This document shows positions 1 to 9,942 of a DNA stretch of 64,000 bases, in pieces. The first letter of the stretch is position 1, and every line of letters starts with the position of its first letter. Source of the DNA: Nitrosospira multiformis (GTDB lineage Bacteria > Pseudomonadota > Gammaproteobacteria > Burkholderiales > Nitrosomonadaceae). A program made the position numbers and the translations under genes. The stretch is taken from the NCBI RefSeq assembly GCF_003050865.1, contig NZ_QAOK01000001.1:186001-250000 (forward strand), in the 5' to 3' direction. The notes below the pieces were generated by a model. It made no database searches. It was not told the origin of the DNA and saw nothing but the letters and a program-made list of their open reading frames with translations.

Positions 1-29
1 CTTAATTTGAGTTCGATTTCGAGCGGCAC
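1..29 (-). CDS. CYTH domain protein, N-terminal fragment (window edge)
   Basis: Only nine codons are inside the window. From a GTG at 29..27, read leftward, they give MPLEIELKL. This matches the first strand of CYTH proteins (class IV adenylate cyclase, thiamine or inorganic triphosphatases), whose ExExK metal-binding signature (here EIELK) sits at the very N terminus. A GGAAA stretch lies about 7 bases upstream. It follows ppk1 on the same strand at 74 bp, and a triphosphatase beside a polyphosphate kinase makes sense biochemically. The call rests on a very short match. Confidence 0.5.
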
Positions 30-103
30 GATTCTTTTCCGACTATTGCCTGGACGACTACTCGCTACCGGGTGAAACGCCATGCCTCTGAGGGCTGCCG
101 CCT

Positions 104-2179
104 CTATTGCGCGGCGGCCAGTTTCATCAGTAGCGTCTCCTGAGCGCTTCGCTTCTTGCTCTGGCCGGGATGCTTCAAATGATAACGGCCGTCGCTGTCC
201 ATTTCCCAGGCCTGGCGATTGTCCTTCAGAAATACATACAGGCCTTCTTCGAGCACACGCTTTTTCAGCTTTGGCTCCAGAACCGGAAAGCAGATCTCGA
301 TCCTTCGAAAAAAGTTTCGATCCATCCAGTCGGCACTGGAAAGGTAGATATCGTAAGCGCCGCCATTGCGAAAATAGAAAATCCGGCTGTGTTCGAGAAA
401 GCGGCCGATAATGGAACGTACCCGAATGTTTTCTGAAAGCCCTTTGATGCCCGGCCGCAAAGCGCACACCCCGCGAACAATGAGATCGATCTTTACGCCT
501 GCCTCGGAAGCGGCATAGAGTGCCTTGATGACTCCCGGTTCCAGCAATGCGTTCATCTTTGCGATAATTCGGGCAGGCTTTCCTGCTTTCGCATTCTGCG
601 CTTCGTTTTCAATGGATGCGATCATCTGGCTATGGAAACTGAAAGGAGATTGCCAGAGATATTTGAGTTTTCCCGCCTTGCCCAGTCCCGTAAGCTGCGT
701 GAAAACTTCATTCACATCAGCACAGAAATCCTCTTGGCAGCTGAACAAGCCGAAATCGGTATAAAGCCGGGCCGTGCTGGCGTGATAATTCCCGGTGCCG
801 ACATGAACGTAACGCCGAAGGCTGCCTTCCTCACGCCGCACTATCATTGCCATCTTTGCGTGGGTCTTATGGCCTACCACTCCATAAACCACATGCGCTC
901 CCACATTCTCCAGTCGGCTGGCCCAGTTGATATTGGCCTCTTCATCAAACCGGGCCAGCAGCTCCACCACCACAGTGACCTCTTTTCCCCTGCTCGCAGC
1001 GGCGATAAGCGCGGCCATGACTTGGGAATCGGCACCGGTACGATATACGGTCTGCTTGATGGCGACCACATCCGGATCGGTTGCAGCCTGCTGGAGAAAA
1101 TGAATTACCGGCTGGAACGACTGGTAGGGATGGTGTAACAGGATATCGTTCTTGCGAATCAACTGAAAAATGTCAGACGCTTTTTTCTTTTGCAGCGTCA
1201 GCGGCAAACCCGGGATGAAAGACAGATATCTCAGATCGGGCCGGTCTATGCGTTCGAAGACGTGCATCATCCGCGCCAGATTCACGGGCCCCTCTACCTG
1301 ATAGAAATCCTCCTGGGCAAGACCGAGCTGCTCCAGCAGAAAGGCTGACATATGCAGGGGGCAATTGTCCGCCACTTCCAGCCTCACGGCATTGCCGAAG
1401 TGGCGCTGCGGCAGTTCACCCTGTAGCGCAATGCGCAGATTCTTGACTTCTTCCTCATCCACGAACAGATCGCTATTACGCGTGGCGCGAAATTGATAGC
1501 AGCCGAGCACATTCATTCCGGCGAATAATTCCCCTACGTGCGCATGCAGGATGGAAGAGAGAAATACAAAATTATAAGTGCTGCTGCTGATTTCAGCCGG
1601 CAACTGAATCAGCCTGGGCAGCACGCGCGGGGCCTGCACGATGGCAACTCCGGAATTACGCCCGAAGGCATCCTTGCCCTCGAGTTCTACCGCAAAATTC
1701 AGACTCTTGTTAAGCACTCGAGGAAAGGGATGTGAAATGTCAAGGCCGATGGGAGTCAGCACCGGCATCATTTCGCGAAAGAAGTAAGACTTGATCCACG
1801 CGCGCTGTGCGTCATTCCAGGTGGCGCGCCGCAGAAAATGGATCCCCTCACTGGCAAGGCCAGGCAAAATCTGCTGATTCAGCAACGCGTACTGCCGCGC
1901 CACCAGCGTATGCGTCTGTTCGCTCACCAATCTGAATATCTGATGCGGCAGCATGCCAGCTGGATCAAAACCGCGGGTATCGAGTTTGATCTGCTCCTTG
2001 ATCCCCGCGACACGAACCTCGAAGAACTCGTCCAGGTTACTGCTGACAATGCAAAGAAATTTCAGGCGCTCAAGAAGCGGGGTTTCCTCATTTTCGGCCT
2101 GCGCAAGCACCCTCCGGTTGAATTCAATCTGGCCAACCTCTCGATTGAGGAATTGACCGGAAGCTCTGGAATCGGTCAT
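104..2179 (-). CDS. ppk1: polyphosphate kinase 1
   Basis: Reversibly transfers the gamma phosphate of ATP to inorganic polyphosphate. The protein is 691 aa, the usual PPK1 length. The N domain with the conserved NLDEFFEVR stretch is followed by the head domain and two phospholipase-D-like catalytic domains. The phospho-accepting histidine lies in KTHAK (about residue 440) and the second catalytic histidine in LEHSRIFYF (about 597). I chose the ATG at 2179; a GTG at 2209 would add ten residues unlike the family N terminus. It is the last complete gene of the minus-strand run rsmE-argA-yggX-ppk1, 54 bp after yggX, and a CYTH-type gene follows. Confidence 0.96.
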   Translation of the reverse strand: MTDSRASGQFLNREVGQIEFNRRVLAQAENEETPLLERLKFLCIVSSNLDEFFEVRVAGIKEQIKLDTRGFDPAGMLPHQIFRLVSEQTHTLVARQYALLNQQILPGLASEGIHFLRRATWNDAQRAWIKSYFFREMMPVLTPIGLDISHPFPRVLNKSLNFAVELEGKDAFGRNSGVAIVQAPRVLPRLIQLPAEISSSTYNFVFLSSILHAHVGELFAGMNVLGCYQFRATRNSDLFVDEEEVKNLRIALQGELPQRHFGNAVRLEVADNCPLHMSAFLLEQLGLAQEDFYQVEGPVNLARMMHVFERIDRPDLRYLSFIPGLPLTLQKKKASDIFQLIRKNDILLHHPYQSFQPVIHFLQQAATDPDVVAIKQTVYRTGADSQVMAALIAAASRGKEVTVVVELLARFDEEANINWASRLENVGAHVVYGVVGHKTHAKMAMIVRREEGSLRRYVHVGTGNYHASTARLYTDFGLFSCQEDFCADVNEVFTQLTGLGKAGKLKYLWQSPFSFHSQMIASIENEAQNAKAGKPARIIAKMNALLEPGVIKALYAASEAGVKIDLIVRGVCALRPGIKGLSENIRVRSIIGRFLEHSRIFYFRNGGAYDIYLSSADWMDRNFFRRIEICFPVLEPKLKKRVLEEGLYVFLKDNRQAWEMDSDGRYHLKHPGQSKKRSAQETLLMKLAAAQ

Positions 2180-2233
2180 GCCGTCTCTGAATATATCCAA
2201 TGCAATCACTTCAAGCTGCCGTGCTATCTGACA

Positions 2234-2506
2234 TTATTTGGCAAGAGGTACATAGCCACGAGGTTGTTCCGCACCGCTTCCGAAGAAATATGCCTCGAGC
2301 TGTTCGGCCAGATATTTGCGCGCCTTGATGTCCGACAGGTTCAAATGATACTCGTTGACCAGCATGGTTTGGTGCTTGATCCAGTCCGCCCATGCCTCTT
2401 TCGAGACATTCTCAAAAATACGCTTTCCCAACTCGCCTGGATAAGGCGGAAAATCTAGACCTTCCAGCTCCCGCCCGAGCTTGATGCAATTCACGGTTCT
2501 TGCCAT
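2234..2506 (-). CDS. yggX: probable Fe(2+)-trafficking protein, YggX family
   Basis: Small cytosolic protein (90 aa, normal for the family) linked to protection of Fe-S clusters against oxidative damage and to iron trafficking. It starts [13 protein letters not shown], with the conserved Cys at position 7, and carries the family segment around [13 protein letters not shown] and the [15 protein letters not shown] core. The ATG at 2506 fits the family N terminus; an upstream in-frame ATG at 2527 would add seven atypical residues. It lies between argA (104 bp upstream) and ppk1 on the same strand. Confidence 0.95.
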   Translation of the reverse strand: MARTVNCIKLGRELEGLDFPPYPGELGKRIFENVSKEAWADWIKHQTMLVNEYHLNLSDIKARKYLAEQLEAYFFGSGAEQPRGYVPLAK

Positions 2507-2610
2507 TGCTTTCTCCGAAATATACAAAAGTAGACCAGCGCTGCCGTACGCTGCATTCTTCGATTACCACGACAGGATAGTCGATCCAGCAGCCAGAATC
2601 TGATCGCTGA

Positions 2611-3939
2611 TTAAAGTAGTTTCACAAATACCTTCGAACGCCGTTGATAATTGTATAATCCCTGCTTCACCTTGGGTAATTGACCGACGTCTGCTGCAAG
2701 GAAGCCGCGTTCGATGAACCAGTGGGCTGTCCGGGTGGTAAGGACGAACAGTTTTTTACTGCCCTGGGATCTCGCCTTCATCTCGATAGCCTTGAGCAAC
2801 GCATCTCCACAGCCCGCACTGCGATAGTTCGGATGAACGGTAAGGCAGGCGAGCTCGCCCGCCTTGTCGTCCGGGAAAGGATAGAGCGCAGCACAACCGA
2901 CAGTCATGCGGTCATGCTCGATCACCACGAAGCGATCAATTTCCATCTCCAGTAACTCGCGGCTCCGCCGCACCAGCGTCCCATCCGCTTCGAGGGGCTC
3001 AATCAGTTGCAAAATCGCACCAACGTCCTCTATTCGTGCATCCCGCAGGTTTTGCAAGGGACCTTCCGATATCATCGTCCCGATGCCGCTGTGTGTGAAC
3101 AGTTCCTGTAAAATAGCGCCGTCCACGTGGCGGCTTATGAGGTGGATACGTGATACCCCGCGTTCACAGGCATGCAAGGCAAAAGGCAGATAAAGCTGTG
3201 CATCCTCTGCAAGCTTTACCGTTTTCCTGCCAAATTCCTTAAGCAAGCTCTTGCCCTCCGCCACCGTCAGTTCCCGCAGCAGCAACGCCTGTTCACTGTC
3301 AATAGCACTCTTTTCGATCCCCTGAGTATCCATCAGAAATATGAGTTTCTCGGCCTTGAGGGCGATCGCAGCCTCAGCTGCGACATTTTCCAGGGTCAAA
3401 TTAAAGATCTCGCCGGTAGGCGAGTAGCCAAGTGGCGACAGCAATGCCAACTCACCTTGCTCGAGCCGCGAGCGGATGGCGGAAGTATCCACCTTGCGTA
3501 CTTCTCCGGTATGCATCAGGTCGATGCCCTCTATCACGCCGATTGGCCGTGCAGTCACAAAATTGCCGCTGGCGACGCGAATCGCAGCGTTGGCCATTGG
3601 TGAATTTGGCAAACCCATTGACAGCAGGGCTTCGATTTCGACACGCACCCGCCCTATCGATTCCTTGACGCACTGCAATGCAGCCGCGTCGGTGACGCGC
3701 ATACCCCGGATATATGTCGTCTGCAAGTCATGTTCATTTAAGCGCGATTCGATCTGGGGGCGCGCACCGTGCACCAGCACCAGACGTACGCCTAAGCTGG
3801 CAAGCAGATTGAGATCGTGTACGAGTTCTATGAATTTCCCGTCCGCAACGACTTCCCCGCCGAAAGCGACCACGAAAACTTTATGGCGGAAGCTGTTGAT
3901 ATAAGGCGCTACCGACCGGAACCAAGCCACGAAATCCAT
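2611..3939 (-). CDS. argA: amino-acid N-acetyltransferase (N-acetylglutamate synthase)
   Basis: First step of arginine biosynthesis, acetyl-CoA + L-glutamate to N-acetylglutamate. The protein is 442 aa. An amino-acid-kinase-like domain (about 1-290, with FGGEVV and LVHGARPQI near the start) is fused to a C-terminal GNAT domain (about 295-440, with LTVHPNYRSAGCGDALL as the acetyl-CoA loop), the classical ArgA layout. The ATG at 3939 is preferred because a GGGGTGA ribosome site lies 9 bases upstream; a TTG at 3945 would be too close to it. The gene begins 2 bp after the rsmE stop, so translational coupling is likely. Confidence 0.95.
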   Translation of the reverse strand: MDFVAWFRSVAPYINSFRHKVFVVAFGGEVVADGKFIELVHDLNLLASLGVRLVLVHGARPQIESRLNEHDLQTTYIRGMRVTDAAALQCVKESIGRVRVEIEALLSMGLPNSPMANAAIRVASGNFVTARPIGVIEGIDLMHTGEVRKVDTSAIRSRLEQGELALLSPLGYSPTGEIFNLTLENVAAEAAIALKAEKLIFLMDTQGIEKSAIDSEQALLLRELTVAEGKSLLKEFGRKTVKLAEDAQLYLPFALHACERGVSRIHLISRHVDGAILQELFTHSGIGTMISEGPLQNLRDARIEDVGAILQLIEPLEADGTLVRRSRELLEMEIDRFVVIEHDRMTVGCAALYPFPDDKAGELACLTVHPNYRSAGCGDALLKAIEMKARSQGSKKLFVLTTRTAHWFIERGFLAADVGQLPKVKQGLYNYQRRSKVFVKLL

Positions 3940-3941
3940 GA

Positions 3942-4709
3942 TCAATAATCACCCCATAGCGCCTGCATTGCCCCCACTGCCGCCAGCGCGGCACTCTCCG
4001 TCCGCAGTATGCGGTTACCCAAGCGCAATGGGATAAAACCCGCAACCATTGCAGCCGCTTCCTCATCTCGCGTAAACCCTCCTTCGGGTCCCACGAGCAA
4101 AATGATTGAGCTGATATTTGAAGAGTGCTTAAAATCCCGCAAACCCTTTCTTGCAAAAGGCGAGAGCATGAAGCAAGCATCGGGGGAAAGACTGTCGCTG
4201 GACGTTCTGCTTGATTCGGTTTGCGTACCCAGCCAGTTCTCGAGAGTCGCGAGTGGCAGCACTTCCGGCACGCGGTTTCTGCCACACTGCTCGCATGCGG
4301 AGATAACGACTTTTTGCAAATGGCTTACACGTTTTTCCCCACGTTCACCGCTGAGCCTCACCACGCTCTGCTTGGTAATGAGAGGCTGAATTCGGGTTAC
4401 GCCCAGTTCGACTGCTTTCTGCACAATCCAGTCCATCTTTTCACCCATACCCACCGCTTGAGCAAGCAGAATGGTGAGCGGGGATTCGCGCTCGACCTGT
4501 ACATGCCTTTCGACTACAACAGCCACACCCTGCTTGCTGATTCGCGAAATGACAGACGTGAATTCTCCACCGTCGCCATTGAACAACACCACTTCATCGC
4601 CTGGCTCGAGTCTCAGAACGCGTGCGGCATGATGCGCAACTGCTGAAGGCAATTCCAGGACCTGTTCCGCAAAAATCTCCACGGGGCAGTAAAAGCGAGG
4701 AAGCGTCAT
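3942..4709 (-). CDS. rsmE: 16S rRNA (uracil(1498)-N3)-methyltransferase
   Basis: Methylates N3 of U1498 in the decoding region of 16S rRNA using SAM. The protein is 255 aa. It has an N-terminal PUA-like domain starting MTLPRFYC and including AARVLRLEPGDEV, then a SPOUT methyltransferase fold with the knotted SAM site LLVGPEGGFT and LRLGNRILRTESA near the C terminus, a strong RsmE signature. The reading frame is open further upstream to 4901, but homology begins only at the ATG at 4709. It is the first gene of the argA-yggX-ppk1 run and faces a divergent plus-strand gene across about 225 bp. Confidence 0.95.
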   Translation of the reverse strand: MTLPRFYCPVEIFAEQVLELPSAVAHHAARVLRLEPGDEVVLFNGDGGEFTSVISRISKQGVAVVVERHVQVERESPLTILLAQAVGMGEKMDWIVQKAVELGVTRIQPLITKQSVVRLSGERGEKRVSHLQKVVISACEQCGRNRVPEVLPLATLENWLGTQTESSRTSSDSLSPDACFMLSPFARKGLRDFKHSSNISSIILLVGPEGGFTRDEEAAAMVAGFIPLRLGNRILRTESAALAAVGAMQALWGDY

Positions 4710-4933
4710 TGCATATTCAGTATCAGACGGTGGAGCAATCAATGCGCCTTTCTCATGATAGTATTGTTGTTTCAGCAGTCCTGCTTGAACCAGGACTGTC
4801 GAGATATCCGCGCTGCTTTCAATTATATCCGCACGACAAGCTTCTGCGAAAAGACACCGCTCGGCGTCTGCCTGGATAGCGCAGGAAACGACATTTGGCA
4901 TTCGTTATAAGGAAATGAAATCTGGGGGAAAAT

Positions 4934-5491
4934 ATGGCGAGCCTGGAAACACCGGTCTGTGATTTCGGCTGGAAAGCAATTGACTTCGATTTACCGGGAG
5001 TAGATGGAAAACAATACAATCTGGCCTCGGTCAAGGGTGAAAAAGGGTTGCTGGTGATGTTCATCTGCAATCATTGCCCTTATGTGAAGGCCGTGCACGA
5101 ACGCATCATCCGCGACGTCAACGAATTGCGTGAGCAGGGTATCGGCGCTATCGCGATCATGTCGAACGATCCATCGGACTACCCCGAGGATTCATTTGAA
5201 AACATGGGGCGCGTAGCCCGGGAATATGCCTATCCCTTTCCCTATGTCTGGGATAAAACCCAGGAAGTAGCAAAGGCATATGGCGCAGTCTGCACGCCGG
5301 ATTTTTTCGGCTTCAATCACAAACTCGAATTGCAGTATCGCGGACGCCTGGATGCTTCCCGAAAGGAAGCCGCGCCCGCAGACGCACGACGCGACCTTTT
5401 CGAAGGAATGCTCCAGGTAACCCGCACTGGCGCCGGTCCTGAGGATCAGATTCCCAGCATCGGCTGCTCCATCAAATGGCGAGCGGACTAG
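4934..5491 (+). CDS. thioredoxin-fold peroxiredoxin-like protein
   Basis: The 185-aa protein belongs to the AhpC/TSA-like thioredoxin-fold group found next to small-molecule enzymes in proteobacteria. Around residue 45 it has the redox motif CNHCPY, a CxxC placed after the first central strand, followed by a helix and the expected cis-Pro region (VCTPDFF). No signal peptide is present, so it is cytoplasmic. A GGGGG ribosome site precedes the ATG. It ends 3 bp before the next gene, so the two are probably co-transcribed. The physiological substrate is unknown; a role in thiol-dependent peroxide or disulfide reduction is inferred from fold and motif only. Confidence 0.85.
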   Translation: MASLETPVCDFGWKAIDFDLPGVDGKQYNLASVKGEKGLLVMFICNHCPYVKAVHERIIRDVNELREQGIGAIAIMSNDPSDYPEDSFENMGRVAREYAYPFPYVWDKTQEVAKAYGAVCTPDFFGFNHKLELQYRGRLDASRKEAAPADARRDLFEGMLQVTRTGAGPEDQIPSIGCSIKWRAD

Positions 5492-5494
5492 CCG

Positions 5495-6277
5495 GTGATT
5501 GATGCAGTTATCGCTGCTGTCAAAGCAGTTGCCCAGCAGGAAATTCTGCCGCGCTATATGAAAGTTGCGCGGCAGCGCAAGGGCGATGGAAGCCTGTTTA
5601 CGGAAGCTGATCTTGCCACCCAGGAAACGCTCTCACGTGAGTTGAGAAAAATCTATCCTGGTCCGGTGGTGGGAGAAGAAATGACGGAAAACGAGCAGGT
5701 CGCCCAGTGGCGGGAAGGCGATGCGGGACTTTGGTGCATGGATCCGATAGACGGGACTTCCAATTTCGTCAACGGATTGTCCTACTTTGCCGTTTCAGTA
5801 GCACTGATGCAACACGGCAGAAGCGTGCTGGGAGTGGTTTACAATCCAGTGGCGGATGAAATGTTCTACGCCGAAAAAGGCAGGGGCGCATTCCTGAATG
5901 GGGAAAAATTGCCGATAAAGGAGGATGTACCGCCGCTATGGGGGGCAATCGCGAGCGTGGACCTGAAACGGCTTGGTCGCAGGCTTGCACAGGAAATCTC
6001 TACTGCAAAGCCGTTTTCCTCCCACCGGAACTTCGGGTCTTGTGCCTTGGAATGGTGTTATACAGCCGCCGGGCGCTTTGACTTGTATCTGCACGGCGGG
6101 CAAAAACTATGGGACTACGCCGCGGGCAGCTTGATTCTGGAAGAAGCGGGCGGTCACATGTGCGGTTTGAACGAGGATGATTTCTGGGCCGAGCCCCTCT
6201 GGCAGCGCTCAGCCATTGCCGCCCTCGATCTGAACCTTTTCATGCAGTGGCGTGACTGGGTGCGCGCACATCGATAG
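5495..6277 (+). CDS. inositol monophosphatase family phosphatase
   Basis: A 260-aa Mg2+-dependent phosphatase of the IMPase/FBPase superfamily. The metal-binding motifs are visible: GEEM (about residue 66), then DPIDGTSNF (about 88-96), then LWDYAAGSLILEEAGG near residue 210. It starts at a GTG only 3 bp after the preceding stop, consistent with translational coupling. Members act on inositol-1-phosphate, histidinol phosphate or 3'-phosphoadenosine-5'-phosphate; the sequence alone does not let me choose. HisN-type histidinol-phosphatase and SuhB-like function are both possible. The overlapping upstream thioredoxin-like gene gives no substrate hint. Confidence 0.9.
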   Translation: MIDAVIAAVKAVAQQEILPRYMKVARQRKGDGSLFTEADLATQETLSRELRKIYPGPVVGEEMTENEQVAQWREGDAGLWCMDPIDGTSNFVNGLSYFAVSVALMQHGRSVLGVVYNPVADEMFYAEKGRGAFLNGEKLPIKEDVPPLWGAIASVDLKRLGRRLAQEISTAKPFSSHRNFGSCALEWCYTAAGRFDLYLHGGQKLWDYAAGSLILEEAGGHMCGLNEDDFWAEPLWQRSAIAALDLNLFMQWRDWVRAHR

Positions 6278-6782
6278 CTTGCGACCCTGGCCGGCCCACA
6301 ACTCCGAACGCGGCTAGGCAGGAACTGGCTCCTTTGAGCTTTGGGAGGAAAACTTCTGTCCACAACCTCCATCCAGATCTCGCAATACAATACTATAGAC
6401 CACTGTAGACTACTCTGCTCCGCAGTCTCAGCGACCGCCGATAACCACTGCAAACGAACCGGAGGCACAAGATCATCTTTTCTACACGATATCCTGATCT
6501 CTTGCTATATTTCTACGCTAAGTTTACTCGAACTCTGCCATTTGAGTGCGGGTATCAAGGAAGCCGGGGCGAACGACTTATCCTGTCGCACTTTATATTC
6601 AGGCTGACGAGCCGTAATAGCACTGGCAAAACCAATGGAAAACATGGACATCGATTGTCCTCCCGAAATCGAACAGTCCTCGTTTCACTGGGACCGCACA
6701 GAGGTGTAAAGTTGAGTACTGGCTGCAGAGATGCAAGAGTTTGAAGGTGGACCTGGTCGCTGATTCGGAAAAGGGAATTTAC
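6278..6782. other. 505-bp intergenic region upstream of prsT
   Basis: No convincing gene is present; short open frames on both strands have no ribosome sites or recognisable domains. A loose GG-N10-GC element at about 6721-6734 could be a sigma54 site for the TPR lipoprotein gene but deviates from the motif seen at the PEP-CTERM genes. The rest is unassigned. Confidence 0.5.
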
Positions 6783-9573
6783 ATGCGCGCTTTTAGGAAG
6801 ACTGCTTTAAAAAAGACCGGACTGACGCTTGCAATCGCTGCCGCCCTCACCGCAGGATGCATGCAGGGCTGTAACAAAGTGGAGGACCCGGCGAAACTGA
6901 TGGCGGACGCGAAGCGCTACGAGGAAAAAGGGGACCACAAGGCAGCCATCATCCAGCTTAAAAATGCTTTGCAACAGAACCCGGAGGATCCCGAAGCGCG
7001 CTACCTCCTTGGTACCATTTACAACAAGACCGGAGATTTTCAATCCGCAGAGAAAGAGCTTCGCAAGGCATTAAGCCTGGGCATGGATGCCGGCACGGTG
7101 CTTCCCGAACTGGGGCAAACGTTGCTCAAGCTAGGAGCCTATCAACAAGTCCTGGATGAAACGAAAGAACTGGCCGACAAAACAAAGTCAGCGCAGATAC
7201 TCACGCTCCGGGGGAATGCACAGCTCGGGTTGGGTAAGGCTTCGGAGGCGAAGGCACTATTCGAGCAGGCGCTTGGACAAAATCCGGATTTTGCCGATGC
7301 GTTAATCGGCCTTGCGAAATATTCCCTGCTGCAAAGGGATGTCGAAACTGCAACGAATCTCTCCGAACAGGCGGTTTCCCGCAGTCCGCAAAATATCGAC
7401 GCATGGTTGTTCAAGGGCGACCTTCTGAGCATACAAGGCAAGCTCGAGGAGGCCCTGGCTGCCTACGACCACGTGGCGAAGCTCAAGCCGAACATGGCGG
7501 CTGCCTATATCAACAAGGCGTTCATAGAAATCGGCACAGGGAAGTTCGATGCCGCAAAGGCAGACCTTGACGCGGCACGCAAGCTCGGCTCGAGTCTAAG
7601 CGTGTTATATACCCAGGCTTTGCTGGATTACACCCAGCAGAAGCCTGCTGCCGCGCTGGAGTCGCTTCAGCAGATACTCAGCAAAGCCCCGGAGCACATG
7701 CCCAGCGTGTTACTTGCGGGTGCGGTGCAGATTGCTCTTGGATCCATGCCGCAAGCAGAGCAACACCTGAAACATTATCTGAAAAAGGACCCGAATAATG
7801 TTTACGCACGCAAGCTGCTCGCTTCCGTGCTGTTGAAAAATCGCGAAACGCAACGCGCGATCGAGGTCCTGAGCCCGTCGCTCAAAAAAGTGAAAGAGGA
7901 TCCTCAGTTATTCGCCATCGCGGGCGAGGCTTACATGCAGGCCCAGGATTTTGCAAAAGCAACGGAGTATTTTGAAAAGGCAAGTGATATCGCCCCGAAA
8001 AACGCTGTGCTTCATACTGCGTTAAGCATGAGCAGGATGGGACAGGGCGAGAGTGCTCGCGCCATCTCCGAATTGGAGACGGCGACAAAACTCGACCCCA
8101 AATCGCCGCGGGCAGGAATCCTGCTGGTCATGACCCATTTACGGCCTCAAGGAATTCGACAAGGCGCTCGCTGCGGCAAAGGTACTGGAGAAGGAGAACC
8201 CGGATAATCCGCTCATCCAAAACCTGAAAGGCGGTATCTATCTCGGCAAGAAGGATATGGGAAATGCGCGTGCCAGTTTTGAAAAGGCGCTTGCCATCCA
8301 GCCATCCTACTTTCCAGCTGCCGCTAATCTGGCCCAACTGGATGTGCAGGATAATAAGCCGGAAATGGCGAAGAAACGCTTCGAAGCTATCCTGGAAAAA
8401 GACAAAAAGAATAGCCAAGCCATGGCCGCGCTGGCAGGTCTTGCTCTCAACCAGGGACAAAAAAAGGAGGCGACCGAGTGGCTGGAACGAGCAATGCAAG
8501 CAAATCCGGATATCCTTCAGCCAGCCATCCTGCTTGGGTCACATTATCTTCGTCTAGGCGAAAAACAGAAAGCGCTGGCTCTAGGCAAGAAATTGCAAGG
8601 GACGCATCCCAAGGAGCCGGCCGTGCTGGATTTACTGGCACAGGCTCAACTGGCTAACAATGACAAGGCAGCCGCTCTGGAGAGCTATACCAAGCTCGCT
8701 GCCGTACAACCGGAGTCCGCTCTTGCTCAATTCCGCGTCGCCTCGGTGCATATGGCAATGGGGAACCCTTCCGCCGCATCAGATGCACTGAAGAAGTCAC
8801 TGGCTATAAAACCCGATTACCTGGCTGCGCAATTGGCACAGATCGCAATTGAAGCGAGTCAGAATAATTATGAGAAAGCAATTGCAACGGCGCATCAAGT
8901 TCAGAAACAACACAAAAGCTCACCTGCGGGCTACATAGCAGAGGGTGATCTAATGCTGAAACAAAAAAACCCCGCCCTTGCCGCAAAAGCGTATGAGCAC
9001 GCATTCAAGATCAACAAAAATCCGGCCTTATTGATCAAACTTCACGCATCGCTCCACCAAGCCGGGAAAAGTAAGGAAGCTACACCCCGCTTACTCCAAT
9101 GGTTAAAGGAACACCCCGACGATGCCTCCACCCGTATGTATCTTGCCGAATTTTATCTTATGAACGACCAGCCCAAACCCGCTATAGAACAATACAAGGT
9201 TATCGTGCAACAGCACCCCAAGTATGTGCCTGCTCTGAACAACCTGGCTTCTGCATATCAGCAGGAAAAAGACCCGCTGGCGCTGGAATATGCTGAAAAA
9301 GCCTACCAGCTGGCTCCTGAAAGCCCTGCCATATTGGACACCCTAGGATGGATACTGGTTGAGCAGGGGAATACGGGGCGCGGTCTCCCACTCCTCCAAA
9401 AGGCGATCTCCCTCGCCCCGGAAATGCCGGCAATTCGTTACCATCTGGCGTATGGCTTGGCCAAATCGGGCAATAATGCTAAAGCCCGAAAAGAACTTGA
9501 GCAGACGCTTGCCAGTGGAAAACGTTTTGCTGAAATGGACGAGGCTCAGGCGTTGTTAAAACAGATACAGTAA
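6783..9573 (+). pseudogene. prsT: PEP-CTERM system TPR-repeat lipoprotein (PrsT type), frameshifted
   Basis: An exported TPR lipoprotein of the PEP-CTERM/exosortase system. The N terminus (ATG at 6783) has a basic start, a hydrophobic stretch and a lipobox TAGC followed by CNKVEDP. Some twenty or more TPR repeats then run to the end. The frame breaks near 8143-8147: the first frame goes to a stop at 8207, while homologous TPR sequence (LKEFDKALAAAKVLEKENPD) resumes one base out, starting about 8146. The span is 2791 nt, exactly one base more than 929 codons plus stop, so a single inserted base (probably a C in GGCCT) explains it. The family is usually about 900-930 aa. It may be a real mutation or a sequencing error; if real, the protein is truncated at about 474 aa. 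A TTG at 6741 is not favoured. Confidence 0.88.
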
Positions 9574-9597
9574 GCGATTGTCTTGCGGACTCACTGA

Positions 9598-9631
9598 CCC
9601 TGCACTGACCGCAGTAACGGTCAGTGCAGGG
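9598..9631 (+). terminator. hairpin downstream of prsT
   Basis: A perfect 13-bp stem (CCCTGCACTGACC at 9598-9610 pairing with 9619-9631) with an 8-nt loop, 24 bp after the prsT stop. There is no long T tract, so it may be a weak or Rho-assisted terminator, or a 3' stabilising hairpin. Confidence 0.55.
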
Positions 9632-9835
9632 TATCCTTCAGCTTTGGCGCGCCAGCACTTCCTGGTCGATTTTCGCATTGTTCAAAATCTTGCTGCAGCA
9701 CACGCGCAAAGCGTTTCGCGAATCCGTGTCCAGGCCTGATTCGGTCGAAGCAGCTTTGCCGAATAATCTTACAGATGAGCAGGAAGACGAGGAGGAAAAT
9801 CATTTAAGAGATTGATTAAAATGGTTAATATTTTA

Positions 9836-9853
9836 TGGCATGATTTATGCTTG
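9836..9853 (+). promoter_or_regulatory. sigma54-type (-24/-12) promoter of PEP-CTERM gene
   Basis: TGGCATGATTTATGCTTG has GG and GC separated by exactly 10 bases, as required for RpoN promoters, about 90 bp before the ATG at 9943. Nearly the same 18 bases precede two other genes of this region (12337-12354 and 14725-14708). RpoN control through the PrsK/PrsR pair is known for PEP-CTERM genes in some proteobacteria. Confidence 0.72.
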
Positions 9854-9942
9854 TTACTGGATAGGCAATGTTCTTTAAATTGCCGTACAAGAGTAGAGAT
9901 TCGTAACAATCTAAGTAACAAGTAACCTAATAAGGAAGGCAT

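Larger units (their letters stand above)
9574..9942. other. intergenic region between prsT and PEP-CTERM gene
   Basis: A 369-bp region holding a strong hairpin after prsT (9598-9631) and a sigma54-type promoter (9836-9853) ahead of the PEP-CTERM gene. I see no protein-coding gene. Confidence 0.6.

Noticed and set aside
1838-2458. A 206-codon plus-strand open frame antisense to ppk1 and yggX
   Set aside because: It is fully covered by two well-supported genes on the other strand, lacks a ribosome site and resembles no known protein.
6720-6737. Possible sigma54 site for prsT (TGGCTGCAGAGATGCAAG)
   Set aside because: Spacing GG-N10-GC is right, but the -24 block and the TGCTTG end shared by the other three sites are missing, so chance cannot be excluded.
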